Source: Sthenelais limicola (Eukaryota; Annelida; Polychaeta; Phyllodocida; Sigalionidae). Taken from it: a stretch of 64,000 bases of DNA. The DNA lies in the NCBI GenBank assembly GCA_942159475.1, contig OW804097.1, forward strand, positions 56,316,986-56,380,985, written 5' to 3'. Under the pieces are notes generated by a model. The model made no database searches and had not been told where the DNA came from. It saw nothing but the letters and a program-made list of their open reading frames with translations. Each line of letters starts with the position of its first letter. Within the stretch, counting starts at the first letter, position 1. This document shows, piece by piece, positions 1 to 11,439 of this stretch. The translations under genes and the position numbers were made by a program.

Positions 1-3000
1 TGAAGGTGTTCTAAGGTGGTTGATCTAGTAACTATGCTTCACTTCCCAAGATGGCCGTATTCAGTGTAGATATTCAGAGGCATTTAGCAATTTTTGAGCA
101 TCGATTTGCATTCATGGTTGGCAAGATTAAGTGTTTCGCTTGAGTCTTCACTCTTTTCTAGAAATTGTAGGAAATAACCTATGCCCTGCTTTGGGGCATG
201 GCTTGGCGAAACTATGATATATATTATTTTAATTTTCCAAATTATGAAGGAAGTTGTCTGAGTCTGACTCTTTGCTACGCTGTTAGCTAGAAGATGATCT
301 GCGAATTTAAGTGCAGATCGGCAAATTCCTTCCCTTTTTAAGGATTTATTAGAAGTGTTGGTCACGTCTGAGCGTGTCTCTTTCCTGCATCAAGTACGAG
401 GAAATAAGCCCTCCCCCTCTTGGGAAGGATGGGCTTGGCGATGATGCAACAATTTTTCAAAATTCTATCTGAGTTTACTCTTTCCAAATCAATGGAAATA
501 ACCCACGCCAAGAAAGGGACAAGGGTTGGTAGATGCGCCGAGGGCGTAATTTATTAGCAATTTTGTATAGTAACTTAAGTGGACTGCCGGTTTTGCCTGC
601 ATTGGATGGGAGTCGGCGAGACTTGAAGAGTGTATTATTTTGTATTTTTTCACTTTTAACATGCCTCTTAGTAGACCAGCATTTATTCAGGTCTGACACG
701 CTGGAAGTTGTCAAAACATCACTATTAAGTCTAACATACAGGATATATGGTAATTATTTTTTTTTGCAAGAATTAGATATTTAATCTGACGCAGAGAATC
801 TGTCATTTGAAAAGTGAAGATATGAGCTTACAGACATTTGCAAGCCATATGACCGAGATCTATTTTTACCGACATTTCATGAGAGTAGGTCGTTACTTCT
901 CGGAGAACTTTCTGGGGGGTATTATACTTGGGTTACTTTTCAAAATTTTTCTGCCTGATGCACCCACAAAACAGACTTGAGTTTTAAGGATACAGACTTT
1001 GCGTGTTCGGTGCATCAGGGGAACAATGACAGTATTTTTATAAGGCTAATTTTAACTCCGTCAGAAAAGAGTTATTAACCATCTGATTTATGTTTTGATG
1101 TTTGTGTACATATCCATGCTTGTGATTTAACGTTCTTTCCTATGTGGGAAAATGGGCGTTGTTTTTACTGTAGTGTGGTTGGTTCCTTATTTTTAAAGGA
1201 GAAGGACGGAAAGTCGTCTGGTAATAGAATTATCAGGCTTGATTCTGTTAAGTTTTTTAATAGAATTGATTCCGTCAGGGTGTCAGAAAAATTGTCTGGC
1301 TGCCGGAGAAATTTTATCAAGAAATGTATAAAAACTTGGACGAGCCTGACAGGGAATATAAAAAGTGTCTAATTTTCTCATATTAGTAATGAATAGAACA
1401 GAAAGTCGTCCAAAGACACGGGCTTGGTTCTGCTTGGAATTCGAGTAGAAATGCTTCTGTTCATGGGTCGAGTCCCAGCCTTTATAATAAGCCTTTATGA
1501 TAAGGATTAGTATCCTACGGGAAGTCGCCATCACTAGGCTCACGTGGCTCAGGTTGGGGACCGATCAGAGAGTCTTCCGTGTAATAAGAATAAATTTGGG
1601 ACAGTTTTACCCTAGTTCCCTGGCAGGTATTTTAAGGCGTCAATATTAATGATGATTAATAAGTATTACAAGATTAATAGAGTTTTTGGAAGCAGAGATT
1701 TTTCCGCTTTCAGGCAAAAATAATGCCTACATTTGAGTCAATGAATTTGACGAGGTTTGGTTGTTGTAATGAAACGGTCGGGTTATACAAAGAGGATTTG
1801 ATGGTATACCACAGGTACAATTATTGAAACACTTGAAGTGACATCATGTTACTTCCGAGTGGCATATCACTGGTTACAGGTGCAAATTGGCCTATGGTAA
1901 GAGTCAGGATTTTAAATCCACTATTTTATAATTTAGAAGTTGCATGTACGTTGATAATGAGGGACTCTTAGAGAGGCAGGTTCAAGACATAACATGAATT
2001 ACAGGGCGTCAGTTCAGACGCCAGGACGTTTTTCTAAGGTAGGCTATCAAAACAAGAAAAAGGTATGCCTGAGATTGTGAGATGACGGGTCTTATGGCAT
2101 GAAATAAGAAATCAATGTATGGTCTTCGATCAGACAAGGTTACGAAAATGGCGTCAGTTCAGACGTCAGGATGTTTTTCTAGACGTATCAAGAAGAACTT
2201 AAGGTATATACGTTTACCTTCGCTCAGACTCCATCTGTATTTATGGAGTAACAGGTTTCAATAATTTCTCAAATTTTTAGTGCCTAGCATCTCGACGAAT
2301 GAGCAGATCGAGTATGCGTTTGTTTATTTCTATTTCCACTTTAATATATTGCTTGGTGGTGATGTTCTGTATATAGTGGAGTAGGGTAAGGAACTCCTTA
2401 TAAAATCCTTGCCTTCATTCAGGCTCCATCTGTACTGATGGAGTATCAGGTTTTAGTAAACGTATAACTTTTTCTAGAACTTTGCATCTCGACAAACGAG
2501 CGGTTCGAGTGTGCGTGAATTTATGTCTACTTCATTTTAATATTTTACTTAAAAGTTTATTGAGATTACACAACTTTGTCAGAAACTTATAGTAATAACT
2601 CAAAGGCAGAAGTGTTAATTGTATGAATTTTTATTAAAGAGTTTAAGGAAAAACACAAAATTTTGTACTACAACAAGGGAAAAGAAATTACAAAATTGTG
2701 AGCAGTGCTAGGAGTTGTTTCAGCATTAAAATAGACGAAGGCCTTTTGGCCTCAGTCAGAACCCAGCTCTTTGCTTGTGTACATCATTCTATCTACCTCA
2801 GAACATATTCGAAATTATTAGTAAGTAAGAGTATAAGTACTCATTCATTTTATAGAAGTATATATTTATAGGGACACACCCTAACATATCATCATCAAGA
2901 GGTGCCAGCACATAGGAAACCTGCGATCAAGTCACAAAAGAGAAAATATTTCGCTCATATTTTACTTTCTTCTTTTCTCTCTGAAAGAGTTTTCAAAATC

Positions 3001-3120
3001 TATTTTGGGGTAAAAAATGGTCTTTCATACCACTCATGCATTTACATGGTTTTGTATCTATCACAACCACATTTAAATAACTGACGCAACCATTGACTTG
3101 ATCACTGCTCTCCTCTCCCT
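1..3120. repeat. Gene-free stretch of diverged tandem repeats
   Basis: I see no convincing coding region here. Several segments recur in diverged form. The block with 'atggcttggcga' near 195-212 resembles the one near 428-440. 'gcgtcagttcagacg' occurs near 2009 and 2154. A block with 'ctccatctgtatttatggag' near 2230 recurs near 2422, and 'ctcgacgaatgag' near 2290 recurs near 2488, giving a unit of roughly 200 bp. The family is not recognised. Confidence 0.5.
954..1019. repeat. Hairpin with 11-bp arms
   Basis: cctgatgcacc (954-964) is the exact reverse complement of ggtgcatcagg (1009-1019), with a 44-nt loop. It could be a cruciform or a small foldback remnant. No function can be assigned. 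Confidence 0.5.
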
Positions 3121-3134
3121 GCGATTCATGAATG

Positions 3135-3186
3135 TCAGGATCTTATATGGAGGTATATATATATATACCTCCATATAAGATCCTGA
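3135..3186. repeat. Perfect 52-bp palindrome, no spacer
   Basis: The 26 bases at 3135-3160 are exactly reverse-complementary to 3161-3186, centred on an (AT)n core. The half-site 'atgtc[a/g]ggatcttata' recurs once more at about 4177-4191, on the other side of the reverse-transcriptase remnant, so the motif brackets that remnant. Confidence 0.9.
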
Positions 3187-3405
3187 TATATATGGAAATT
3201 GAATGCATCCAGAGCTAGAGCTATAGCTGCAAGATATGTAAGGACTGCTAAAAGAACCTTTATTTACCCTTATATGTGATTGATATAATATATATAATGT
3301 ATTTTTTTTCTTTTCTGTTAACAAACTGGGTGGTCACTTGACCATCACTACTTGTGCCAATCTTGTGTTCAGTTTAATTGTATTGACTATTACTATATAT
3401 AGGGC

Positions 3406-4175
3406 ATGCTGAGTTCATGCAAATTTAAGAGTAAAAAGTTCTCGAATGGATTAAATGGTTTACTTGGTAAAAAGGAAGCTAACCTCATGGAAATAATATT
3501 GTGTGGTTTAAATGCCTGTAACACCCTTAATGATGTATATAAACAGATGGAGAAGACTGACATAATAAACAGAGATGATTATAAGAGCTATTTAGCTGGT
3601 GGTGATGAAAACATTGTATCTACAAGAATACATATAAGTGAAAAGGAGGTAGAGGTATACTTAAAATCTGTTGATATTAACAAAAGTAGTCGATTCGATT
3701 CGATTAACACAAGAGTGTTGAAATTCTTTCTTTGCAAGCTATGTCATAAGTTTACTAAATTATTGGGATTATGTATAAAAATAAGCTCAGTACCTAAGAC
3801 TAATAGATTTATTAATAGCCCCATTGCTATTGAACCTCTACCATCCAAAGTATTAGAGATTTTTTTATCTGATATTTAGGATATATAATCGATCCCTTGT
3901 TATGTTTTAATGAACACTTTACAAAAATGTGCTTCTCACTCCAGGCTAAAGTAAATAAATTAGCAAAGATTAGATCCTGTCTTGATAAAAGAATTACAGA
4001 AACAGTGGTGAAGAGTCATATTTTTTCCATTGCGGAATATGGAAATATCTTTTATAATATGGCTAGTCTGAGTGGTATAAATAAAATTCAGAGTGTTCTA
4101 AATAGAGCTGTAAGACTGGTATACATATCGCATTGTGAAAATCTGCCAAATAAGATTGTTTACATCACATCATGA
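3406..4175 (+). pseudogene. Non-LTR retrotransposon reverse-transcriptase remnant
   Basis: Two open segments in different frames (3406-3879 and 3897-4175) resemble the N-terminal and C-terminal parts of a non-LTR (Jockey/CR1-like) reverse transcriptase. The first has the 'INTRVLKFF...SSVPK' region that precedes the fingers. The second has the thumb/connection type pattern 'KSHIFSIAEYGN...INKIQSVLNRAVRLV'. The catalytic core with the YxDD motif should lie between them and is missing, so this is an internally deleted, dead copy. Family placement is by eye only. Confidence 0.7.
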
Positions 4176-4388
4176 ATGTCGGGATCTTATACATGTGATA
4201 TTATTTCAGGAGGTTTGTGGAGACAGTCATGAGATGGTTGGTATTGTATTAAGCCAACAAACGTAATGGTTCCTGTTTTTAATATGATTAATGATGGTGA
4301 TGGGTGAAACAAAATAGATATAAGATTTAAAAATTAGGAGTGTATAATCGCTTTTTATTGTACAAATAAAGGAAGGCCAATACATATC

Positions 4389-4394
4389 TTTATT
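4389..4394 (-). terminator. Candidate poly(A) signal of the integrase-like gene
   Basis: AATAAA on the minus strand, about 130 bases after the stop codon of the integrase-like gene. A second AATAAA lies at 4354-4359. Either could serve; there is no transcript evidence. Confidence 0.4.
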
Positions 4395-4525
4395 ACTGTA
4401 TTAACACAGCAGAAACTGCACATGCCTGTTGGCACAAGATAAACTGATGAGTTACGTAGTTCATTACCTTTAGATAACACTTTAGAATCATGGACTAAAT
4501 ACAACAAAATCATGGACTAAATAAT

Positions 4526-7500
4526 TTACACTTGATGTTGGATTAAGAAGTTGTATGCATTAAGTGCATTTTCAAAATTATTTTGTATTCCATGCTCATT
4601 TAGCATTGCAGTTGCTCGCTCATTGTACTCATTTGATATTACACTTGCCAACTTTGTGGGTAGTTGGTGATAGTCTCGAACAGCTGCAACATCCTCCTGT
4701 TCAAAAGTGTGGCCGCAGAATTCCCCACCTAAGGAAGACAGTGTGTAATCTGTGTATAAGTCAATGGAAGGCATGTATGCATATATGAATCCAGGTTACA
4801 CTCAATAATGGGTAAATATGTACCAATGTATTCAATAATAAGAAAATAGTATTATAGGCACAGTATCCATTGGGGAGTAATGCAAATGGTAAATACAAAT
4901 GGGGTTACTCACCATAAACATGGGGAAGGTAGTACATGTCATTTGGGGATGCACCAGTTGGTAAAGCAACCTGGGCTTGCCGACGAATTGTATGGCCATT
5001 CCACCAACTTATGTAGTCATTTACACTCTGCTCCACTAGTGGGAAAAATATGAACAGGAATGCCTCCCTAAAAATTAATTAGGAGAATTGAGATTGGATA
5101 ATCACTGGTCGTGAATTAAGTGATATGATGTATCTATAGATGCATATAGATGCAGCTTATAGTTTGATCGATTACACACTTAGGTAAATTGATATTCACC
5201 TATGCTCATCCTCCAATTTCCCTTGTCTCTGGAGTGTCTGCAAATGCAACCATACCACATGCTGAAGAATATTAAAATGTTACAATTTTTGTTCAGTTTC
5301 AGATTTCACCAAAATTTAAAGTAAAAGGAAATATAGTAATTCATAACAGGCATACATACTACAAATGTTTCCCACCAACTACGACTGCATCGTTTGTACA
5401 ATCCAGACCAAAAACATTCGATTTTCTGTGGCAAATTAGAAATCAAGAGTATTTACCACATATTTTATGTTAATAATTTGAAGAGTGGTGTCATAATAAC
5501 ATTCTGGTTACATCTGTATGAATTGCACAAATTCACCAGCTTACTTGATTGAATTTTGATTTTGCCACAAGATTAGATTTTGTCCCGCCTTTTTCGTCCA
5601 TTCCATTTCGGCGCAGGTACATTTGGACTTCAGCCAGAATTGTATTCTCCGTGCCAGGGTCCACCCTTGTTTGACATGGGATAACTACATTATAAAATAA
5701 GTATTCATACATAATATGACCTGTCGTAATTACACCTGACAAATGTCTTACTAGACAAATTTTCCGTCCCCTAGCTTGCAAGATCGGGGATGGAGGTGCA
5801 ATGCAGGCTTATGTCTTAATAACATTTATAACAAAGCTACAATAAATGCAAGATACAGAAAGATTGTGGGTTGTTGCATTATTTCCAACAAATGTAAATT
5901 GTGCATAAATGTGTACATTACAAAATTGGTATTTACCCTTGTTGCTGACTAATGCATTGATGAAGAAATGTGCTATCACACGAGGGTCTTTATTAGTGGT
6001 GTATGTGTTACACCATATGACTCGCCTAGACCAGGCATCCAAAGCTCCATGAATATAGATTGCTAAAAAGAAAAGAAGTTCAGGTTTAAATTTATTTCAT
6101 TTAGTAGCTTAAAAATGGAAAACTTTCTACCAGTATCAAAATTGATCAACTCTTCCGGAATTGATTGCTTAGGACAGTATTTCATGGCAATTAAAGTAAA
6201 TGCGATCTGGAACAACAAATTAACTTACAGAATGATGCTAATTTGTCATGCCCATCGATGCTCCATATAGAATTTGGACCCTACAGTTCAATAATTGCAA
6301 AAATAAGTTCAGAGAGGAAGATGATTTTTAGTGGTGCTGCCAATGCATTGAAAATGGAATTATCTGTAGCTACCTCGTCTTTGTGTTAATGTGCACTCTG
6401 ATTTTAACGTTATTTATCCTATTTAGTCAGTTGACATGTGTTAATTAATTATTTATATGTATTGCATGAACATGGTAGTATGATCTATAGTTAGGTTATC
6501 TGTTAAGCCTGACTCAGGGCGCTCAGTCTGATGCAATGCCTGTGATTGTGAAATGAATGCTGGACATTGCATTGGGAGCAGCTCTCCTGGACAAGCAAAA
6601 TAAGATCAGCAACTATACATATATTCACTGACGTCACAGTGCTTGACATGCTGTGGGTAAACTACTGTAAACATTAGCTGGTCATGAGTGCTCCAAGCCT
6701 CCAAAAAGGCTTTTTTTCCAGATGTTTTCACCTCCAAAGGTTTTTGCAAATATAAAGTAAGCTGATAGGTTATATACAATTATGGAATAATGAGTATAAC
6801 TGCCATTATCAAACATTCAAAACTGGAAAGTCTGCCGATCTGGTGCCTCTCGTTATCTATGCAGACACACATTATGGCTGTCAGTGAGTACTATGTATAG
6901 AACTAATATTGTTGCCTTTACATGTGCGATCTTATCACTATGGTCATTAATCACATTGACAATGCACCTATGCAACATAACATTGGTACAAAATATATTT
7001 TCGCCTTGCCCACTTGTCACCAGTCATCCTTGTTGCGCCAAAGAGATTTTACAAAATGTTCATTGACTGGATCATGTGGGAGATTATAGCTCGAGTTTAT
7101 AGGGTAATTATTTGCATTTAGCAGGTCATGGTCGAAGGAAACAAAAAAATAATGTGGGTTACTTTATCTGGTTTATAATATAACGTTCTGCTAGACAGTA
7201 GGGATATGATAACTTGGATAGGCTTTGACCAGAATGGTTATTAGGATATCTGTTTAATAATGTGTGTCTACATAACTGATTTTAATATATTTAATTCATG
7301 AGATATTGTAAGGCATAAACTTACGTCACAGATAAACACCCGCCTTACCAGCCGCCGAGCTTTCCGTGCCTTTGGGCCATTAGGATCTAGTTGCCTCATG
7401 GCTATCACAATGTCATCCCTAATTTAAAAAGGAAAAGTGCCATTGTCACCAATGCATACATTGTGGTTTTTTTGTAGCAAGCCAGCTGGCACTAATAATT

Positions 7501-9277
7501 GTTAGATCAGAATTTTATGATGAATGACTTTGTTGATCAAAGTTATACCAGGCCAGGCCCAAAAAACCTTGGACGCTAGTGCCCAGAGTCCAGATGCTAG
7601 AACACTGGGTCCCACCCATATTCAAATGTTGGGTCCAACATCAGATGCTAGGGCCCACACCTAATTATGAGTATTTAAGACAATATGGCCTGCCCTTCCT
7701 CAGATGCTAGGGCCCAGCTGGGATGGGCACTAGAAAATAGAGGAGGGGTGGGCCCTAACGTCTGGAAATATGAGAAAGAGAGCCTCAGCTTGTGTAGCTA
7801 GTGTTGTTGGGCCCTAACGTCATTAGATTCTGGATGAAATAAAGCATGAAATCGATGTATGATATGATTAATTATTTTGATTAAAATTGTTCATCAGTTT
7901 TTAGAATTAATTACAGCATGTCTGTTAAATATACATTATTACATTAAGGCTTTGTTGTACCATATATTGTCGAAAAGAATAAACCAGAAAAAATGGAAAT
8001 TTGAATTAATTTTGCTAGTACTTGTAATGTTTATAAATAAATGACATAGTAACCTTTTCACTTTCAGTTCGTGCTTCTGCCGTATATTATTATACACACG
8101 TCTATATCCAGATTTGTTGTCACTTTGTTGCATCTCAAACTAAATTATAATTTATAACAATATATCAGATCAGCAATAGTGTGTTTAGTCATGGTTTAGT
8201 CGTAAACAGAATAATATTATATGCTAACTGTTAGAATGAATTACGAAAAGGAGAATTCTTTAGGAATTAAAGTCAATTTGACACTCACCTCTACTGCCTC
8301 ATGGATCTGTGCGGGTGCATAATTTTCATGGCGATGAATGCCAAATTCGGAAAGTCTTCTCCTAAGAGTGCCAAAACTGTGTAAAAGAAAACAAAATTGA
8401 ACATATAGTTTTTAATTCACCTCCCTTGCTATGACTTGGGATCAGAGAGAATATTATTTCTCTCTTTTCCTATGTCTAGTTTGGAAAACAATTTTGGGGG
8501 TAGAGGAATGCTCTGTCTATCTACAATATCGAACATATACGCAAAAATATGTAAATGATGATAAACTTGTGTCCCCTACAAATATTATTCTTTCATCAAA
8601 CTCACCTCATATCGATTCCAACAGATTGCAAATAATGTAGGATTATTTTATCCGTCTTTCCAGCCAGCACAAGTTGGTTTAGTACTTGGGGCAAGTTATC
8701 TGTAAATTAATAATTGAAAACAGATGAAGTCTGTATGAGTATCTATGCACCACATACGACTATGTTACCCCATGTTTGCAAGAGCCTGCCCTGTGAGAGT
8801 GGTTTACACTCGGGGCTCAGAACCTCTCAAATCAGACCCCTACTGTGCTCATGTATTGTTCTTCTAATACAACTGACTAAAGTCATATTCAAGATGGATG
8901 GACTAAAGGATGGACTAAACAAATAATGGGAGAAAAAGTTCATGTCATGGTTAGATAAAATGCTTACCCTCCACAGTGGTATGTTCTCCATTTGGATGAC
9001 CACAATTTGCACATTCTCCAAGTATAGTGGTCTCATCATAAGATGTACAAGTGCAGATGACACAAGTACGTTTGAACAGGTCCTAGAGATACAGATGGTA
9101 GAAATCGGATACATCATTTTTACAGGTATAGGCATACAAGAGGGAAAAGTTCTACATATATATGTCAACATTTTATTGCGAATATTATGGCATGTAAATT
9201 ATGTCAAGTTGAAAATTAATGGATGAATGATTTATTGTTTCGATATATTTTCATCTTACCTTTATTTGCTCAGCCAT
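4526..9277 (-). CDS. Intact multi-exon DDE integrase-like protein, 430 aa
   Basis: Thirteen coding exons: 9277-9260 (ATG; MAEQIK), 9082-8968, 8699-8606, 8376-8289, 8133-8054, 7418-7325, 6280-6229, 6062-5937, 5684-5545, 5425-5360, 5261-5200, 5067-4913, 4728-4526 (TAA). Every junction has GT/AG and matching phase, and the sum is 1293 nt. Residues 13-40 form a zinc-binding-like cluster (CVIC at 13-16, CANCGH at 30-35). A helix-turn-helix-like 'FGTLRRRLSEFGI' starts near 77 and 'SGYRRV' lies near 113. The integrase core has D172 (WSIDGHDK), D231 (RVDPGTEN) and E272 (NQKIECFW), so the DDE triad is complete. It resembles the uncharacterised integrase-core family found scattered in animal genomes. 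No LTRs, terminal repeats or other pol domains adjoin it, which suggests a host-resident or domesticated gene. Expression and activity are unknown. The first exon is tiny, so another start is possible. Confidence 0.88.
7555..7830. repeat. Cluster of 'agatgctagggccc' repeats
   Basis: Imperfect copies of 'cagatgctagggccca' (for example near 7645 and 7700) and the related 'gggccctaacgtc' (near 7752 and 7808) lie inside intron 5 of the integrase-like gene. 'ggggccctaacgtctc' occurs again at about 9703-9718. Confidence 0.6.
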
Positions 9278-9384
9278 CAAGAAAAAGTGTTATAACTCCA
9301 GTCAAATACAATCTGTTGATATAATAAATTCAGTCAAATTTCATGAAGAAAAGGGTCTGCAAACATACTATATTGTCACAACAA

Positions 9385-9690
9385 AAACACCTGATTTTCC
9401 CATAGGCATAGGCTCCCATACCGAAGGCAAAGCTTCATGGTGACATGGTCAACTTTAGATGACCACAGTTTTTTAAAAAACCTTGCAACGATTACTTTTT
9501 AAAATTTAGAACTATAGTACATGATCCATACTATATGTGTACAAATTTGGGGGGTCATAGGATGATCCGTTTTTTAGTTATGGAGCGTGCAGAAACACCT
9601 TATTTTCCCATAGGCATAGGCTCCCATACTGATACCATGAGAACTTTGATAGGGGGGGGGGGGGCGGGGGGGGGGGCTCCTCACAGCCTT
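9385..9690. repeat. Duplicated segment followed by a poly-G tract
   Basis: 'attttcccataggcataggctcccata' occurs at about 9403 and again near 9603, about 200 bp apart. A G-rich homopolymer (9652-9676) follows, interrupted by one C. The segment lies just upstream of the integrase-like start codon. Confidence 0.7.
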
Positions 9691-9984
9691 CCCTAACGAC
9701 CAGGGGCCCTAACGTCTCGGGAGCGTACATGTATACTAGAAATCTGTATCAGTAATAGGCCTATCTGAGTTCTAATAGCTTAGTAATATTGTTGTACATT
9801 CTGGGGAATCAACGATCATACATATGATGTCATGTTCATTTTAACTCAATAAATAGCCTACAGGTTTATTCATATAGATAAAGCCTAAGCTACGTATGTG
9901 TATGGGAGGAAATATAATTATATAGACAGAAATAGACAGTTTAGTCCTTACCTTATTGTTGCTGATATCGCAAGGAATCAAAGA

Positions 9985-10300
9985 TCGTGGCACCTATGGG
10001 GGCCGCCATTTTGTGCGTGAAATCTCGTGAGATCTCATCTCGTTTTAAGTCTCGTTCATAGATTTTCATTTCCATTTCAAGATGGAAATGAAAACGGAAA
10101 TCAAATTCAAAACGGAAATGAAAACGCCAGTGTCTTTTGAAACATACTTTAAAACAAAAGGAATTTTAGTTTGTAAATGAGATGGAAAATGATTTTGAAA
10201 TTCAAAATGATTTTGGAAACGAAAATGATTTTCTTTTTTGAAAATAACATTTTTTTTTTTACTTTCATCTCATGAACACTCTCGTCTTCCGTAATTGTCC
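9985..10300. repeat. Dispersed repeat, copy 1
   Basis: It shares 'aaaatgattttctttttt' and the end 'cactctcgtcttc[c/t]gtaa' with 22510-22705. Both copies begin near a 'ggc(g/c)gcc' motif with 'cacc(t)atgg'. It contains an internal hairpin, 'catttccatttcaagatggaaatg', near 10070. Confidence 0.6.
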
Positions 10301-11439
10301 CTATTAAGGATGTCCTTAGTAGAAAGGTTTGACTCTATTTACAAAGACTTATGTAATTATACTCACCCATACAGCTTACCATACTTCTCCTTCAAGTTGA
10401 GGTCAACTTTGTACATATCCTGTAACCATATAATCAAGAAGATGAATATCAATGAACAGATAGCTCAGGACGGGTGGATATTTCATAACAATTTCGAAAA
10501 CGAAAAACAAAATGAAAGAAGAACCAATTGTGCGAAGAAGGTTTTAGTACACATCTTAATGTAACATCATCACAATATTTTAAAAGAATAGATGCTTCTT
10601 TGCAACATGTAATTAATAAATGGTTATGTTTGAGTAAAAAGAGCTAACTGAAGGCTGCTACAATGCTGGTATAGAAGCATAATAATGAATTCTTCTTTTC
10701 ATTCATTGCATGTTGATATACTTGTCATAATTATATTCTTTTATTAATAATTGTTATACCTGCTTTTGGTCGAAACCACACCCCCTGATGTATGTACACT
10801 CAGTGACATCAATTCATTGTTTATTTAAAATTGTTCTCCCGGTTTTGTTCCTAAAATTCTGGGAACAAATACCAAACTATATTGGTACAAAGCCTCCTAA
10901 CTCTACCCGGACAAACGACTCCAGGGTTACGCGCCCTGTTACCTGACAGCTCAGGTGGATCGTTCCAGAGAGATCGCGCATATCTCATTAGTGGTAGTGC
11001 ATCAGGCACGGCAACACGTATCCCAATAGTTGTTATACATGCATTCTTTGATATCATTATTAGTTATACTACTAATACTATTATTAGGTATACTAAATTA
11101 GGCATATTTTCATAGGAGTCTCAGTTGTGACCTTGCCTGGGGAAGATGGTAATATTGGACGGATTCAAAGTGCAAATATCCAAAAATCAATCAGAATGTG
11201 GTAATTGAAATGAGACCGTATTGACGTCCGGATTTGAGTTTCATTTGGGTTAAAAATGTAATATATGCTTAAGTGGGTATAAAAGTTGAATTATCTCTTT
11301 GTAACTTTACATAGGCTGCCCTATTTTGTAGTTTACTTTTGTTAAATGGCAATGCATGGAAACAACCAGATATATAAGGTCATGCGCCATTTGTGAGAAC
11401 TTTGTTTAAAATTGGTGGGATTTTGCACTACTAACTAGG

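Noticed and set aside
2800..3330. Search for a CRISPR-like array or bacterial genes
   Set aside because: Repeats here are palindromic or dispersed, not regularly spaced. The window is plainly eukaryotic.
6120..6190. Possible extra exon of the integrase gene ('YCPKQSIPEELINF')
   Set aside because: Joining 6229 directly to 6062 keeps phase and gives the expected family spacing between the first catalytic Asp and 'GALDAWSRR'. Including this piece is not needed.
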